Counted from the stretch's first letter, positions 18,816 to 28,500 are shown. The stretch is 64,000 bases of DNA from Streptomyces lichenis (GCF_023218175.1 NZ_JALPTH010000026.1:44555-108554), one strand, 5' to 3'. A program made the numbers and translations. The notes: generated by a model from the letters alone, not told the origin.

Positions 18816-19853
18816 GTGGACATCGACGTGAAGCTCCTGAGGGGCTTGGCACAGGAGAAGGAGATCGCGTTCGACCTGCTGGTCGAGGCGATCGAGTCGG
18901 CCCTCCTCATCGCGTACCACCGCACCGAGGGCGCCCGCCGCCACGCCCGGGTCGTGCTGGACCGGAACACCGGCCATGTCACGGTCTGGGCCAAGGAGGA
19001 GGCCGCCGACCTGGGGGAGGGGCAGGAGCCGAAGGACTTCGACGACACCCCCTCCGACTTCGGCCGGATCGCGGCGTCCACCGCCCGCCAGGTCATCCAG
19101 CAGCGGCTGCGGGACGCGGAGAACGACATCACCTTCGGCGAGTACGCCCGCCGTGAGGGCGATGTGGTGGCCGGCCAGGTCCAGCAGGGCAAGGACCCGA
19201 AGAACGTCCTGGTCAGGCTGGACGACAAACTGGAGGCCATCCTGCCGGTGCAGGAGCAGGTGCCGGGCGAGGAGTACGGCCACGGCGTGCGGCTGCGCAC
19301 CTATGTGGTGCGGGTCGCCAAGGGCGTGCGCGGCCCCTCGGTCACCCTCTCGCGCACCCACCCCAACCTGGTGAAGAAGCTGTTCGCGCTGGAGGTCCCG
19401 GAGATCGCCGACGGTTCGGTGGAGATCGCGGCCATCGCCCGCGAGGCCGGCCACCGCACCAAGATCGCGGTCCGCTCCACCCGCTCCGGGCTGAACGCCA
19501 AGGGCGCCTGCATCGGCCCGATGGGCGGCCGGGTCCGCAATGTGATGGCCGAGCTGCACGGCGAGAAGATCGACATCGTGGACTGGTCGGACGACCCGGC
19601 CGAGATGGTGGCCAACGCCCTCTCCCCGGCCCGGGTCACCAAGGTGGAGGTCGTCGACCTCGGCGCCCGCTCCGCCCGGGTGATCGTGCCGGACTACCAG
19701 CTGTCGCTGGCGATCGGCAAGGAGGGCCAGAACGCCCGGCTCGCCGCCCGCCTCACCGGCTGGCGCATCGACATCCGCCCGGACACCGAGCAGCCGTCCG
19801 AGCAGTCGTCGGAGCGGCCCCCGTCCGGGCGGCCCGCCTCCGGGCGCGGCTGA
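18816..19853 (+). CDS. nusA: Transcription termination/antitermination factor NusA
   Basis: A 345-aa NusA. The N-terminal RNA-polymerase-binding domain (about 1-110, IDVKLLRGLAQEKEIAFDLL) is followed by an S1 domain (about 135-200) and two KH domains (TRSGLNAKGACIGPMGGRVR and LAIGKEGQNARLAARLTGW). It lacks the C-terminal acidic repeats of the E. coli protein, as is usual outside Proteobacteria, and ends in a Ser/Pro tail. The GTG start follows GAGGAGGCGTAGCC. NusA also takes part in rRNA antitermination, relevant to the rRNA leader at the right end. Confidence 0.96.
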   Translation: MDIDVKLLRGLAQEKEIAFDLLVEAIESALLIAYHRTEGARRHARVVLDRNTGHVTVWAKEEAADLGEGQEPKDFDDTPSDFGRIAASTARQVIQQRLRDAENDITFGEYARREGDVVAGQVQQGKDPKNVLVRLDDKLEAILPVQEQVPGEEYGHGVRLRTYVVRVAKGVRGPSVTLSRTHPNLVKKLFALEVPEIADGSVEIAAIAREAGHRTKIAVRSTRSGLNAKGACIGPMGGRVRNVMAELHGEKIDIVDWSDDPAEMVANALSPARVTKVEVVDLGARSARVIVPDYQLSLAIGKEGQNARLAARLTGWRIDIRPDTEQPSEQSSERPPSGRPASGRG

Positions 19854-19875
19854 CCACGGCCCGTCCCGGGGAATG

Positions 19876-19911
19876 GATCTCGCCGTGATCACGTTGTGCC
19901 ACGGCGAGATC
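19876..19911 (+). promoter_or_regulatory. Hairpin between nusA and ylxR
   Basis: Perfect 12-bp stem, GATCTCGCCGTG (19876-19887) and complement (19900-19911), with a 12-nt loop, 22 bp after the nusA stop. A smaller CCCC-GAA-GGGG element follows at 19936-19946. Without a U-tract it may be a partial terminator or an RNA-processing site inside the operon. Confidence 0.45.
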
Positions 19912-19976
19912 ACGACAACAACCGTTCGATCCTTGCCCCGAAGGGGTGAGGTCGGTGCGGGGAGGTAGACTTATCC

Positions 19977-20249
19977 GTGTCTGGCCGGACGCTAGCCCGC
20001 GCACGCCCGGAGCGCACCTGTATCGGGTGCCGGGAGCGAGCGGCCAAGAGCGATCTGCTGCGCATCGTGTTGATCGAGGGCGGTTGCGCCCCTGATCCGC
20101 GCGGTACGCTGCCCGGCCGGGGTGCCTATGTGCATCCCGTTCCGGTCTGCCTCGACCTCGCCGTCCGCAGGCGCGCGTTCCCCCGGGCCTTCCGGGCCCA
20201 GGGACCGCTCGACACCGCGGAACTGCGTGAGTTCGTCGAGGCTCGGTAA
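19977..20249 (+). CDS. ylxR: YlxR-family RNA/nucleoid-binding protein
   Basis: A 90-aa basic protein with the family signature RTCIGCRERAAKSDLLRIV, then RGAYVHPVPVCLDLAVRRRAF. YlxR proteins bind RNA or DNA and sit between nusA and infB in many bacteria. The GTG at 19977 has GGGGAGGTAG upstream with about 10 nt spacing. The small L7Ae-like gene ylxQ, present between ylxR and infB in Bacillus, is absent. Confidence 0.92.
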   Translation: MSGRTLARARPERTCIGCRERAAKSDLLRIVLIEGGCAPDPRGTLPGRGAYVHPVPVCLDLAVRRRAFPRAFRAQGPLDTAELREFVEAR

Positions 20250-20323
20250 GGAAAGAAGAAGTACGGCACGGGACCTCCCGTGCGGTCAGGTACCTCGCGA
20301 GATGGAAGTAGGTCGAGATTGCG

Positions 20324-20366
20324 ATGAGCACTCGATGAGTACGCGATGAGTACGCCCATGAAGTAG
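20324..20366 (+). promoter_or_regulatory. Chain of three overlapping micro-ORFs in the infB leader
   Basis: An 11-bp unit (CGATGAG plus four bases) occurs three times, at 20322, 20333 and 20344. It creates ATG codons at 20324, 20335 and 20346. The first two encode MSTR ending in CGA-TGA (20324-20338 and 20335-20349) and the third MSTPMK (20346-20366). Each stop TGA overlaps the next ATG as ATGA, so a ribosome could pass along the chain. CGA is a rare arginine codon in such high-GC genomes. A longer frame from 20302 joins the second unit. Confidence 0.55.
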
Positions 20367-20370
20367 CGAC

Positions 20371-20391
20371 GGTCCGGCGGTAATCCGGACC
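20371..20391 (+). promoter_or_regulatory. Hairpin just upstream of the infB ribosome-binding site
   Basis: GGTCCGG (20371-20377) pairs with CCGGACC (20385-20391) around a 7-nt loop, 4 nt after the last micro-ORF and 2 nt before the AAAGGAG ribosome site at 20394-20400. Confidence 0.5.
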
Positions 20392-20404
20392 TCAAAGGAG
20401 CGAA

Positions 20405-23400
20405 GTGGCTAAGGTCCGGGTATACGAACTCGCCAAGGAGTTCGGTGTGGAGAGCAAGGTCGTCATGGCCAAGCTCCAGGAACTCGGTGAATTCGTCCGT
20501 TCGGCGTCCTCGACGATCGAGGCGCCGGTGGTACGCAAACTGACTGACGCGCTGCAGGGGCCCGGCGGCAACGCCGGCAAGTCCGCAGCCAAGCCCGGCG
20601 CGCCCCGCAAGGCCGCGCCTGCCAAGCCTTCGGCCCCGGCGCCCTCCCCGGCGCAGGGTGCCCGTCCGGCCGCCCCCAAGCCCGGCGCCCCCGCGCCGAA
20701 GCCGGCGGCCGCTGAGAAGCCCGCCCCCGCGGCCCCGAGCCGTCCGGGCGGTTCCGCCGCGCCGGCCGCCCCCGGCGGCCAGCGGCCCACCCCGGGCCCG
20801 AAGCCCGCGCCCCGGCCCGCGCCGGCGTCGCCGGCCCCGGCCAACCCGGAGTTCACCGCGCCGCCGTCGGCCCCGTCGGCTCCGGCCGCCGGTCCCCGGT
20901 CCGGTGCCACCCCCGGCCCGCGTCCCGCGGCCCGCCCGCAGGGCGGCCAGGGCGGCGGCCAGGGCGGTCAGCGCCCCGGTGGCGCGCGTCCGGGCCAGCA
21001 GGCCCCCCGTCCCGGCGCCCCGCGTCCCGCGGGCCCGCGTCCGGGCAACAACCCCTTCACCTCCGGTGGCTCCACCGGCATGGGCCGCCCGCAGGCGCCC
21101 CGGCCCGGTGGCGCGCAGCGTCCCGGCCCCGGTGGTCCCGGCGGCGCCGGTGCCCCCGGCGGTCCGCGTCCGCAGGGCGCCGGCCAGGGCGGTCCCCGTC
21201 CCCAGGCGGGCCCCGGCGGTCCGCGTCCCACCCCCGGCTCGATGCCGCGTCCGCAGGCCCCCCGCCCCGGTGGCGGCCCCGCGGGCAACCGCCCGAACCC
21301 GGGCATGATGCCGCAGCGTCCGGCTGCCGGCCCCCGTCCCGGCCCTGGCGGCCGTGGTCCGGGTGGCGGCGGCGGTCGTCCCGGCGGTCCCGGCGGCGGC
21401 GGTGGCCGTCCCGGCTTCGCCGGCCGTCCGGCCGGTCCCGGCGGTGGTGGCGGCGGCTTCGCCGGCCGTCCCGGTGGCGGTGGCGGCGGCGGTCGTCCCG
21501 GTGGTCCCGGTGGCGGTGGCGGCGGCTTCGGCGGCCGTCCCGGCTTCGGCGGCCGTCCCGGCGGCCCCGGTGGCCGCGGTGGCACGCAGGGTGCCTTCGG
21601 CCGTCCCGGCGGGCCCGCCCGCCGCGGTCGCAAGTCGAAGCGGCAGAGGCGCCAGGAGTACGAGGCCATGCAGGCCCCGTCGGTCGGCGGCGTGATGCTG
21701 CCGCGCGGCAACGGCGAGACCGTCCGTCTGTCGCGTGGTGCCTCCCTCACCGACTTCGCCGAGAAGATCAACGCCAACCCGGCGTCGCTCGTCGCGGTGA
21801 TGATGAACCTCGGCGAGATGGTCACGGCCACGCAGTCCGTCTCCGACGAGACGCTGCACCTGCTCGGCGGCGAGATGAACTACACCGTTCAGATCGTCAG
21901 CCCCGAGGAGGAGGACCGCGAGCTGCTGGAGTCCTTCGACCTGGAGTGGGGCGAGGACGAGGGCGGCGAGGAGTACCTGGAGCCGCGTCCGCCGGTGGTG
22001 ACCGTCATGGGTCACGTCGACCACGGCAAGACGCGACTGCTGGACGCGATCCGCAAGACCAACGTGGTCGCGGGCGAGGCCGGCGGTATCACCCAGCACA
22101 TCGGTGCCTACCAGGTCGCGACCGAGGTCAACGAGCAGGAACGCCGCATCACCTTCATCGACACCCCGGGTCACGAGGCGTTCACCGCCATGCGTGCCCG
22201 TGGTGCGAAGTCCACCGACATCGCGATCCTCGTGGTCGCGGCGAACGACGGTGTGATGCCGCAGACGGTCGAGGCGCTGAACCACGCCAAGGCGGCCGAC
22301 GTGCCGATCGTGGTCGCGGTCAACAAGATCGACGTCGAGGGCGCGGACCCGACCAAGGTGCGCGGTCAGCTGACCGAGTACGGCCTGGTGGCCGAGGAGT
22401 ACGGCGGCGACACCATGTTCGTCGACATCTCCGCCAAGCAGGGTCTCAACATCGACAGCCTGCTGGAGGCCGTGGTCCTCACCGCCGACGCGGCGCTGGA
22501 CCTGCGGGCCAACCCGGAGCAGGACGCGCAGGGCATCGCGATCGAGTCCCACCTGGACAAGGGCCGCGGCGCCGTCGCCACGATCCTGGTCCAGCGCGGC
22601 ACCCTGCGGGTCGGCGACACCATCGTCGCCGGCGACGCCTACGGACGTGTCCGGGCGATGCTCGACGACAAGGGCAACAACGTCGCGGAGGCCACTCCGT
22701 CGACCCCCGTCCTGGTCCTGGGCCTCACCAACGTCCCGGGCGCCGGCGACAACTTCCTCGTCGTCGACGAGGACCGCACGGCCCGCCAGATCGCCGAGAA
22801 GCGCGCGGCGCGCGAGCGCAACGCCGCCTTCGCCAAGCGCACCCGCCGGGTGTCCCTCGAGGACCTCGACAAGGTGCTCAAGGCCGGCCAGATCCAGGAG
22901 CTCAACCTCATCATCAAGGGTGACGCTTCCGGTTCGGTCGAGGCGCTGGAGTCCTCGCTGCTCCAGCTCGACGTCGGCGAAGAGGTCGACATCCGGGTCC
23001 TGCACCGCGGCGTCGGTGCGGTCACGGAGTCCGACATCGACCTGGCGATGGGCTCCGACGCCATCGTCATCGGCTTCAACGTCCGCGCGGCCGGCCGTGC
23101 CGCGCAGATGGCGGAGCGCGAGGGCGTCGACGTCCGGTACTACTCGGTGATCTACCAGGCCATCGAGGAGATCGAGGCGGCCCTCAAGGGCATGCTCAAG
23201 CCGGAGTACGAAGAGGTCGAGCTCGGTACGGCGGAGATCCGCGAGGTCTTCCGCTCGTCCAAGCTGGGCAACATCGCGGGTGTCCTCATCCGCTCCGGCG
23301 AGGTGCGCCGCAACACCAAGGCGCGCCTGCTCCGCGACGGCAAGGTCATCGCGGAGAGCCTCAACATCGAGGGTCTGCGCCGCTTCAAGGACGATGTCAC

Positions 23401-23509
23401 CGAGATCCGCGAAGGCTACGAGGGCGGTATCAACCTCGGAAACTTCAACGACATCAAGGTCGACGACGTCATCGCGACGTACGAGATGCGCGAGAAGCCG
23501 CGCGTCTGA
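20405..23509 (+). CDS. infB: Translation initiation factor IF-2
   Basis: A 1034-aa GTPase that places fMet-tRNA on the 30S subunit. Order: an IF2N helical domain at about residues 1-50 (RVYELAKEFGVESKVVMAKL); a low-complexity Pro/Ala then Gly/Arg/Pro region at about 55-405; a second IF2N at about 430-480; the G domain with GHVDHGKT at 536-543, GGITQHIGAY, DTPGH, NKID and SAKQG; then domains II-IV ending EMREKPRV. The linker has many RPGG and GGGG runs, longer than in E. coli IF-2 and usual for streptomycetes. GTG 20405 follows AAAGGAGCGAA. Confidence 0.97.
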   Translation: MAKVRVYELAKEFGVESKVVMAKLQELGEFVRSASSTIEAPVVRKLTDALQGPGGNAGKSAAKPGAPRKAAPAKPSAPAPSPAQGARPAAPKPGAPAPKPAAAEKPAPAAPSRPGGSAAPAAPGGQRPTPGPKPAPRPAPASPAPANPEFTAPPSAPSAPAAGPRSGATPGPRPAARPQGGQGGGQGGQRPGGARPGQQAPRPGAPRPAGPRPGNNPFTSGGSTGMGRPQAPRPGGAQRPGPGGPGGAGAPGGPRPQGAGQGGPRPQAGPGGPRPTPGSMPRPQAPRPGGGPAGNRPNPGMMPQRPAAGPRPGPGGRGPGGGGGRPGGPGGGGGRPGFAGRPAGPGGGGGGFAGRPGGGGGGGRPGGPGGGGGGFGGRPGFGGRPGGPGGRGGTQGAFGRPGGPARRGRKSKRQRRQEYEAMQAPSVGGVMLPRGNGETVRLSRGASLTDFAEKINANPASLVAVMMNLGEMVTATQSVSDETLHLLGGEMNYTVQIVSPEEEDRELLESFDLEWGEDEGGEEYLEPRPPVVTVMGHVDHGKTRLLDAIRKTNVVAGEAGGITQHIGAYQVATEVNEQERRITFIDTPGHEAFTAMRARGAKSTDIAILVVAANDGVMPQTVEALNHAKAADVPIVVAVNKIDVEGADPTKVRGQLTEYGLVAEEYGGDTMFVDISAKQGLNIDSLLEAVVLTADAALDLRANPEQDAQGIAIESHLDKGRGAVATILVQRGTLRVGDTIVAGDAYGRVRAMLDDKGNNVAEATPSTPVLVLGLTNVPGAGDNFLVVDEDRTARQIAEKRAARERNAAFAKRTRRVSLEDLDKVLKAGQIQELNLIIKGDASGSVEALESSLLQLDVGEEVDIRVLHRGVGAVTESDIDLAMGSDAIVIGFNVRAAGRAAQMAEREGVDVRYYSVIYQAIEEIEAALKGMLKPEYEEVELGTAEIREVFRSSKLGNIAGVLIRSGEVRRNTKARLLRDGKVIAESLNIEGLRRFKDDVTEIREGYEGGINLGNFNDIKVDDVIATYEMREKPRV

Positions 23510-23520
23510 CGCGTGAGCCG

Positions 23521-23566
23521 GACCGGGGCCGGTCGGCGGAGGAATATCCGTCGATCGGCCCCGGTC
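23521..23566 (+). terminator. Long hairpin after infB
   Basis: Arms GACCGGGGCCG (23521-23531) and complement (23556-23566), with an inner CGGA/TCCG pairing, 11 bp after the infB stop. A second hairpin, CCCGCCGG with a 6-nt loop, is at 23589-23610. Together they probably reduce read-through into ylxP. Confidence 0.5.
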
Positions 23567-23675
23567 GTTGCGTGTACGGTTCGGGTGTCCCGCCGGGAGT
23601 GACCGGCGGGGCGCCGCGCACCGCCGACCTGCGGCGGCGCACACGAACCCGAACCGGCGGGACATCCGGTCACGC

Positions 23676-23969
23676 ATGTATGTGGGGACGCTGTCCTTCG
23701 ATCTGCTCCTCGGCGACGTACGGTCGTTGAAGGAGAAGCGCTCCGTCGTCCGCCCGATCATCGCCGAGCTGCACCGCAGGCACGCGGTCAGCGTGGCGGA
23801 GACCGGCGTGCAGAATCTCCACCGCAGGGCCGAGATCGGCCTCGCGGTGGTCTCCGGCGACGTGGGGCACCTGACCGAGGTACTGGACCGGTGCGAGCGC
23901 ATGGTGGCCGCCCGGCCCGAGGTGGAGCTGCTGTCCGTACGGCGGCGCATGCACACCGACGAAGAGTGA
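23676..23969 (+). CDS. ylxP: YlxP/DUF503 family protein
   Basis: A 97-aa protein with the DUF503 pattern: MYVGTLSFDLLLGDVRSLKE followed by KRSVVRPIIAELHRRHAVSV and AETGVQNLHRRAEIGLAVVS. It lies between infB and rbfA as in Bacillus. The family is linked to ribosome biogenesis by context but has no settled biochemistry. ATG 23676 starts the conserved fold; an upstream extension would cross the hairpins. The ribosome site is weak. Confidence 0.9.
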   Translation: MYVGTLSFDLLLGDVRSLKEKRSVVRPIIAELHRRHAVSVAETGVQNLHRRAEIGLAVVSGDVGHLTEVLDRCERMVAARPEVELLSVRRRMHTDEE

Positions 23970-23997
23970 AACGCAAGACGGAAGAGGAGATGGACCG

Positions 23998-24453
23998 GTG
24001 GCCGACAACGCGCGGGCCCGCAAGCTGGCCGATCGCATCCAGGTCGTGGTCGCGGAGACCCTGGACCGGCGGATCAAGGACCCCCGGCTGGGATTCGTGA
24101 CCATCACGGACGCCCGGGTCACCGGCGACCTGCGGGAGGCCACGGTCTTCTACACGGTCTACGGGGACGAGGAGGAGCGCGCCGCCTCGGCGGCCGCCCT
24201 GGAGTCCGCCAAGGGCATCCTCCGCTCCGAGGTGGGCCGCCAGACCGGCGTCCGCTTCACCCCGACGCTGGCCTTCGTGCCCGACGCCCTCCCGGACAAC
24301 GCCCGCACCATCGAGGACCTCCTCGACAAGGCGCGCAGCCGGGACGCCGAGGTCCGCGAGGTGTCCACCGGCAAGACCTACGCCGGTGACGCCGACCCGT
24401 ACCGCAAGCCGGAGACGGACGAGGAGAACGACGAGGGCGACGCCTCCGCATGA
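23998..24453 (+). CDS. rbfA: 30S ribosome-binding factor RbfA
   Basis: A 151-aa protein needed for 16S rRNA 5' processing and cold adaptation in characterised relatives. The KH-like fold is seen in RKLADRIQVVVAETLDRRI, KDPRLGFVTITDARVTGDL and YTVYGDEEE, followed by LRSEVGRQTGVRFTPTLAFV. The C-terminal 30 residues are acidic. The GTG start has GAGGAGATGGACC upstream. Its stop overlaps the truB ATG (ATGA). Confidence 0.95.
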   Translation: MADNARARKLADRIQVVVAETLDRRIKDPRLGFVTITDARVTGDLREATVFYTVYGDEEERAASAAALESAKGILRSEVGRQTGVRFTPTLAFVPDALPDNARTIEDLLDKARSRDAEVREVSTGKTYAGDADPYRKPETDEENDEGDASA

Positions 24454-25349
24454 CCCAGCACACCAAGACCCCCGACGGCCTGGTCATCGTCGACAAGCCG
24501 TCGGGGTTCACCTCGCACGACGTGGTGGCCAAGATGCGCGGCATCGCCCGCACCCGCCGCGTCGGCCACGCCGGCACCCTGGACCCCATGGCGACCGGCG
24601 TCCTCGTCCTCGGCGTGGAGAAGGCCACCAAGCTGCTCGGCCACCTCGCGCTGACCGAGAAGGAGTACCTGGGCACCGTCCGCCTCGGCCAGGACACCGT
24701 CACCGACGACGCCGAGGGCGAGATCACCTCGTCCAAGGACGCCTCCGGGGTGACCCGGGAGGCCGTGGACGCGGGCGTCGCCGCACTGACCGGCGCCATC
24801 ATGCAGGTGCCGTCCAAGGTCAGCGCCATCAAGATCGACGGCAAGCGGTCCTACGCCCGGGTGCGCGGCGGCGAGGAGTTCGACATCCCGGCCCGCCCGG
24901 TCACCGTCTCCTCCTTCCAGGTGTACGACATGCGCGAGGCGGTCGCCGAGGACGGCACCCCCGTGGTCGACCTGGTCGTCTCGGTGGTCTGCTCCTCCGG
25001 TACGTACATCCGCGCCCTCGCCCGCGACCTGGGCGCCTCGCTCTCCACCGGCGGCCACCTCACCGCGCTGCGGCGCACCCGGGTCGGCCCCTACAAGCTG
25101 GACGCCGCCCGCACCCTGGACCAGCTCCAGGAGGAGCTGACCGTGATGCCGATCGCCGAGGCCGCGGCGGCCGCGTTCCCCCGCTGGGACGTGGACGAGC
25201 GCCGGGCCGGGCTGCTGCTCAACGGCGTACGGATCGACATGCCGGCGTACGGCACGGCCCCGGTGGCCGTGTTCGGCCCGGACGGCCGCTTCCTCGCCCT
25301 GGTCGAGGAGCGCGGCGGGCGGGCCAAGAGCCTCGCCGTCTTCGGCTGA
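24450..25349 (+). CDS. truB: tRNA pseudouridine(55) synthase
   Basis: A 299-aa enzyme forming pseudouridine 55 in the T-loop of tRNAs. The catalytic motif GHAGTLDPMATGVL carries Asp45, with SGFTSHDVVAKMRGI before it and the KVSAIKIDGKRSYARVRGGE and GTYIRALARDLG motifs after it; a PUA-like domain occupies the C-terminus. It overlaps rbfA by 4 bp, so the two are translationally coupled. A strong terminator follows 30 bp downstream and closes the operon. Confidence 0.96.
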   Translation: MTQHTKTPDGLVIVDKPSGFTSHDVVAKMRGIARTRRVGHAGTLDPMATGVLVLGVEKATKLLGHLALTEKEYLGTVRLGQDTVTDDAEGEITSSKDASGVTREAVDAGVAALTGAIMQVPSKVSAIKIDGKRSYARVRGGEEFDIPARPVTVSSFQVYDMREAVAEDGTPVVDLVVSVVCSSGTYIRALARDLGASLSTGGHLTALRRTRVGPYKLDAARTLDQLQEELTVMPIAEAAAAAFPRWDVDERRAGLLLNGVRIDMPAYGTAPVAVFGPDGRFLALVEERGGRAKSLAVFG

Positions 25350-25378
25350 ACGCCTCCGGGCCCCTCGGGAGGCCTTCT

Positions 25379-25408
25379 CGTGGGGCGGGCCCCCCGGCCC
25401 GCCCCACG
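25379..25408 (+). terminator. Terminator after truB
   Basis: Perfect 13-bp arms (CGTGGGGCGGGCC at 25379-25391, complement 25396-25408) around a CCCC loop. It separates the translation operon from the large protein that follows. Confidence 0.8.
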
Positions 25409-25555
25409 ATCCCCCCGCCCCCCGGCAACAGGCTGTCCACTTCCCGCCACCTTCTCACCCGGTCGGCCGGGCGCTCGGAGTGAACGGGGGTCGCGCGAGG
25501 GGGCGCGTTCGCCTTCCCCGCCCTCCGCTGATCACCTCCGGCCTACCGTCGGACC

Positions 25556-28500
25556 ATGGAACGCGCGGACCGGAGGACGGAACCGGTACGGAACCCCGAT
25601 CGGCTCGACGACCGGCACGACGACCGGCTGGACGACCGGATCGCCGGACGAGTGCCCGGCGGCGCCCCGGCATCGACCCTTGGGGACAACGGCCGTCCGG
25701 CGGGGGAGAGCCACCTCCTCGGTGACGGCGGTCCCGAACCGGTGTGGATCCGCGACCCGTCCGGCCGGCTGCGCGGAGCAGGCTTCGCCGCCGACGACCA
25801 CGGCACCGTCGTCACCAGCCACCAGACCGTCGACGGACTCACCCGGGCCACCGTCCAGGCCCCCGACGGGACCGCGTACACCGCCGACGCCGACGCCCTG
25901 GTCCCGCTGCCCGCCGCCGGACTCGCCCTGATCCGCACCGAGGGCCTGGGCCTGGGCCCGCTGCCCATCGCCACCCGCACCGGCATCCCGGCCGGGACCT
26001 ACCTCCGCTTCCACGCCGACGGCCCCCGCCAGGCCCGGGTGCTCGGCCCGGCCTCCGTCACCTACACCGCCACCGAGCACTTCCACCGCATCGATGGCGT
26101 CCTGGAACTCGCCATGGGCACCGACGCCGGCGAGGCACTGCGCACCACCCACTGCGCGGGCGCCCCCGTCCTGGACCCGGCTACCGGCGCCGTCCTCGCC
26201 GTCCTCGGCGGCGCCCTGCACACCGGCGGCCACCGCGCGGCCGGCTTCGCCGTCCCGCTGACCCACGCCGCCGCGGCCGACCCGCACGGACCGCTCGCCG
26301 CGCTGCTCGCCCGCAACGCCGCCACCGTCCCCGCCTACGGCGAGGACCTGAACCTGGCCGGCGCCCTCCAGCTCACCGCCACCACCGGCGCCGAGGCACC
26401 CGAGACCGGCCTCCCGCCCGTCGAACGCCGCCATCTCACCCGCGAGCTGGACGCCTTCCTCGCCTCCACCGCCGCCGTCTGCGCCCTGGTCGGCGACCCC
26501 GGTACGGGCCGCAGCACCGAACTCGCCGCGCTCACCGCCCGTCGCGCCCGGGGCCCCGAACCCGCCCCCACGCTCCGGCTGCGTGGCGCGGACCTCGCCG
26601 ACGGCGACGCCTCACTGGCCGACGCCCTCGCCCGCGCCCTGCGCCAGGCCGGGCGGATCGCCGCCTGCTCCGGCGCCCCCGGGGACATGGCCACCGCCAC
26701 CCCCGAACGGGTGGCGCGGCTCGCCCGCGAGTCCGGCCGCCCCCTCCTCGTACTCCTCGACGGCCCGGAGGAGATGCCGCCCGGGCTCGCCCACCGGCTG
26801 CCCGACTGGACCGCCGCCACCGCCCACTGGCTGCGCGCCCACGGTGCCCGGCTGATCACCGCCTGCCGCCCCGAGCACTGGGAGCGAGCGGGCGCCCTGT
26901 ACCCGTCCGGGGCCCTGCACCGCCCCGGACGGCCCGCCCCACGGCTCCCGGACGCCGTCCACCTCGGCGACCTCTCCGCCCGCGAGGCCGGACGGGCCCG
27001 CCAGCGGTACGGCCTGCCCGCCGACGCCCTCGCCGAGGCGGACGCCGGCCATCCGCTGACCCTGCGGCTGCTGGCGGAGGTCCGAGCCGCGCTGCCGGTC
27101 GGCGGGGGTGGCGGTGGCCGGGAGCGGTGTGGGGAAGGGGCCGTCGCTGGGAGCGGCGGTCGGTCCGGGCGCGAGGAGGGGTCTGCTGCCGGGAGCACCG
27201 GGCGGCCTCGGCGCGAGGAGGTGTTCGCGGCGCATCTCGACTTGAGCTGTCTCCGGGTCGCCGTCCGGATCGCCGCTGCCTCCCGCCCGGCGCGCCGGGG
27301 CGGCGAGGTCCGGCGGCTGGCCGCTCGGGTCGCCGGGCGCGTTCACGAGGCGGCTCGCCGCTGTCTGGGGCCGGGGCAGGGCGGGCTGGACCGGGGCTCC
27401 TTCGAGGAGCTGTTCCCCTGGAGCACCGGCTGGGCGTCCGCGGTGCTCACCGAGGGCCTGCTCGTCCCGGCCGGTCCCGGCTACCGCTTCGCCCACGAGG
27501 AGGTGGCCGACTGGCTCCAGGGCGCCCATCTGGACCTCGACGCGGCTTTGGACGCCCTGGTCATGCGCGGAGGAGCGGAGGGCGAGGGGCCGGGGGTGGC
27601 TCCGGTGCCCAGGGACCGGGTCGGGCCGGTCGTCCAGGCCATGCTGCTGCTGGGCCGGGTGCACGGCCCCGCCGCCCTCGACCTCCGCCTCCGGCGTCTG
27701 GTCCACGCCCTGGACGGGCTTCCCGCCGACCCCGCCCGGCCCCGGGTGGTGGACGCCCGCTGGTGGGCCGGGCGGCTGCTGGGCGGCACCCTGGAACGGA
27801 CCCCGGACCTCCGCCCGTACCTCGGCACCCTGCGACTGCTGGCCGACCACCTCGCGGCGGCCGGGAGCGCCCCCGCGGCCTTCGGCCCCTGGTTCTGGGA
27901 GCGGTTGCCGCTCTCCGGGGACGAGCGCGCCGATCTGCTCCGCCGGCTGCTGCCCGCCGACGCGGAGTGCGAGGACGCCGGGGAGGCGGGGGCCGGAGGG
28001 ACGCGGTTCCTGGACGCCGCCGCCCGGTGGCTGGCCGCCGACCCGCGCGGGGTCCAGCCGCTGCTGTGCCGCTGGTTCGGCGACGAGCGCCCGCTGCCCG
28101 CCGCCCCCGGCGTCCGGGAGCGGCCGACCGTGGCCGGGGCCGCGCAGTCCCTGCTCCATGCCCATCGGGCGCTGGCCCCGGACGACCTGTGCGAGGCCCT
28201 GGTCGCCACCGCCCACCCGCGCGCCGGCGACCTCCTGGCCGCCCTCGCCGAGGACGAGCCCGCCGTGCTCTGCCGGGCCGTGGACCGCTGGGCCCATGAC
28301 GGCGCCCGGCCGGAGCGGCGCAGCGCCGCCGCCCGGTACGCGCTGCTTGCCGCCGAGCACGCCACCGCCCCGGCCGACCGACGGCTGCTGGCCTACGCGG
28401 CGCTCGCCCTGCTCGACCGCCCCGGCGACACCGGGCTGCACGGCCCCGCCCTGGCACTGCTGGTGGCCGATCCCGAGACCCGCCCCGCCCACCTGCCCCG

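Noticed and set aside
20126..23956. 1276-codon minus-strand open frame opposite infB
   Set aside because: Low-complexity antisense of infB and its neighbours; no domain, no ribosome site.
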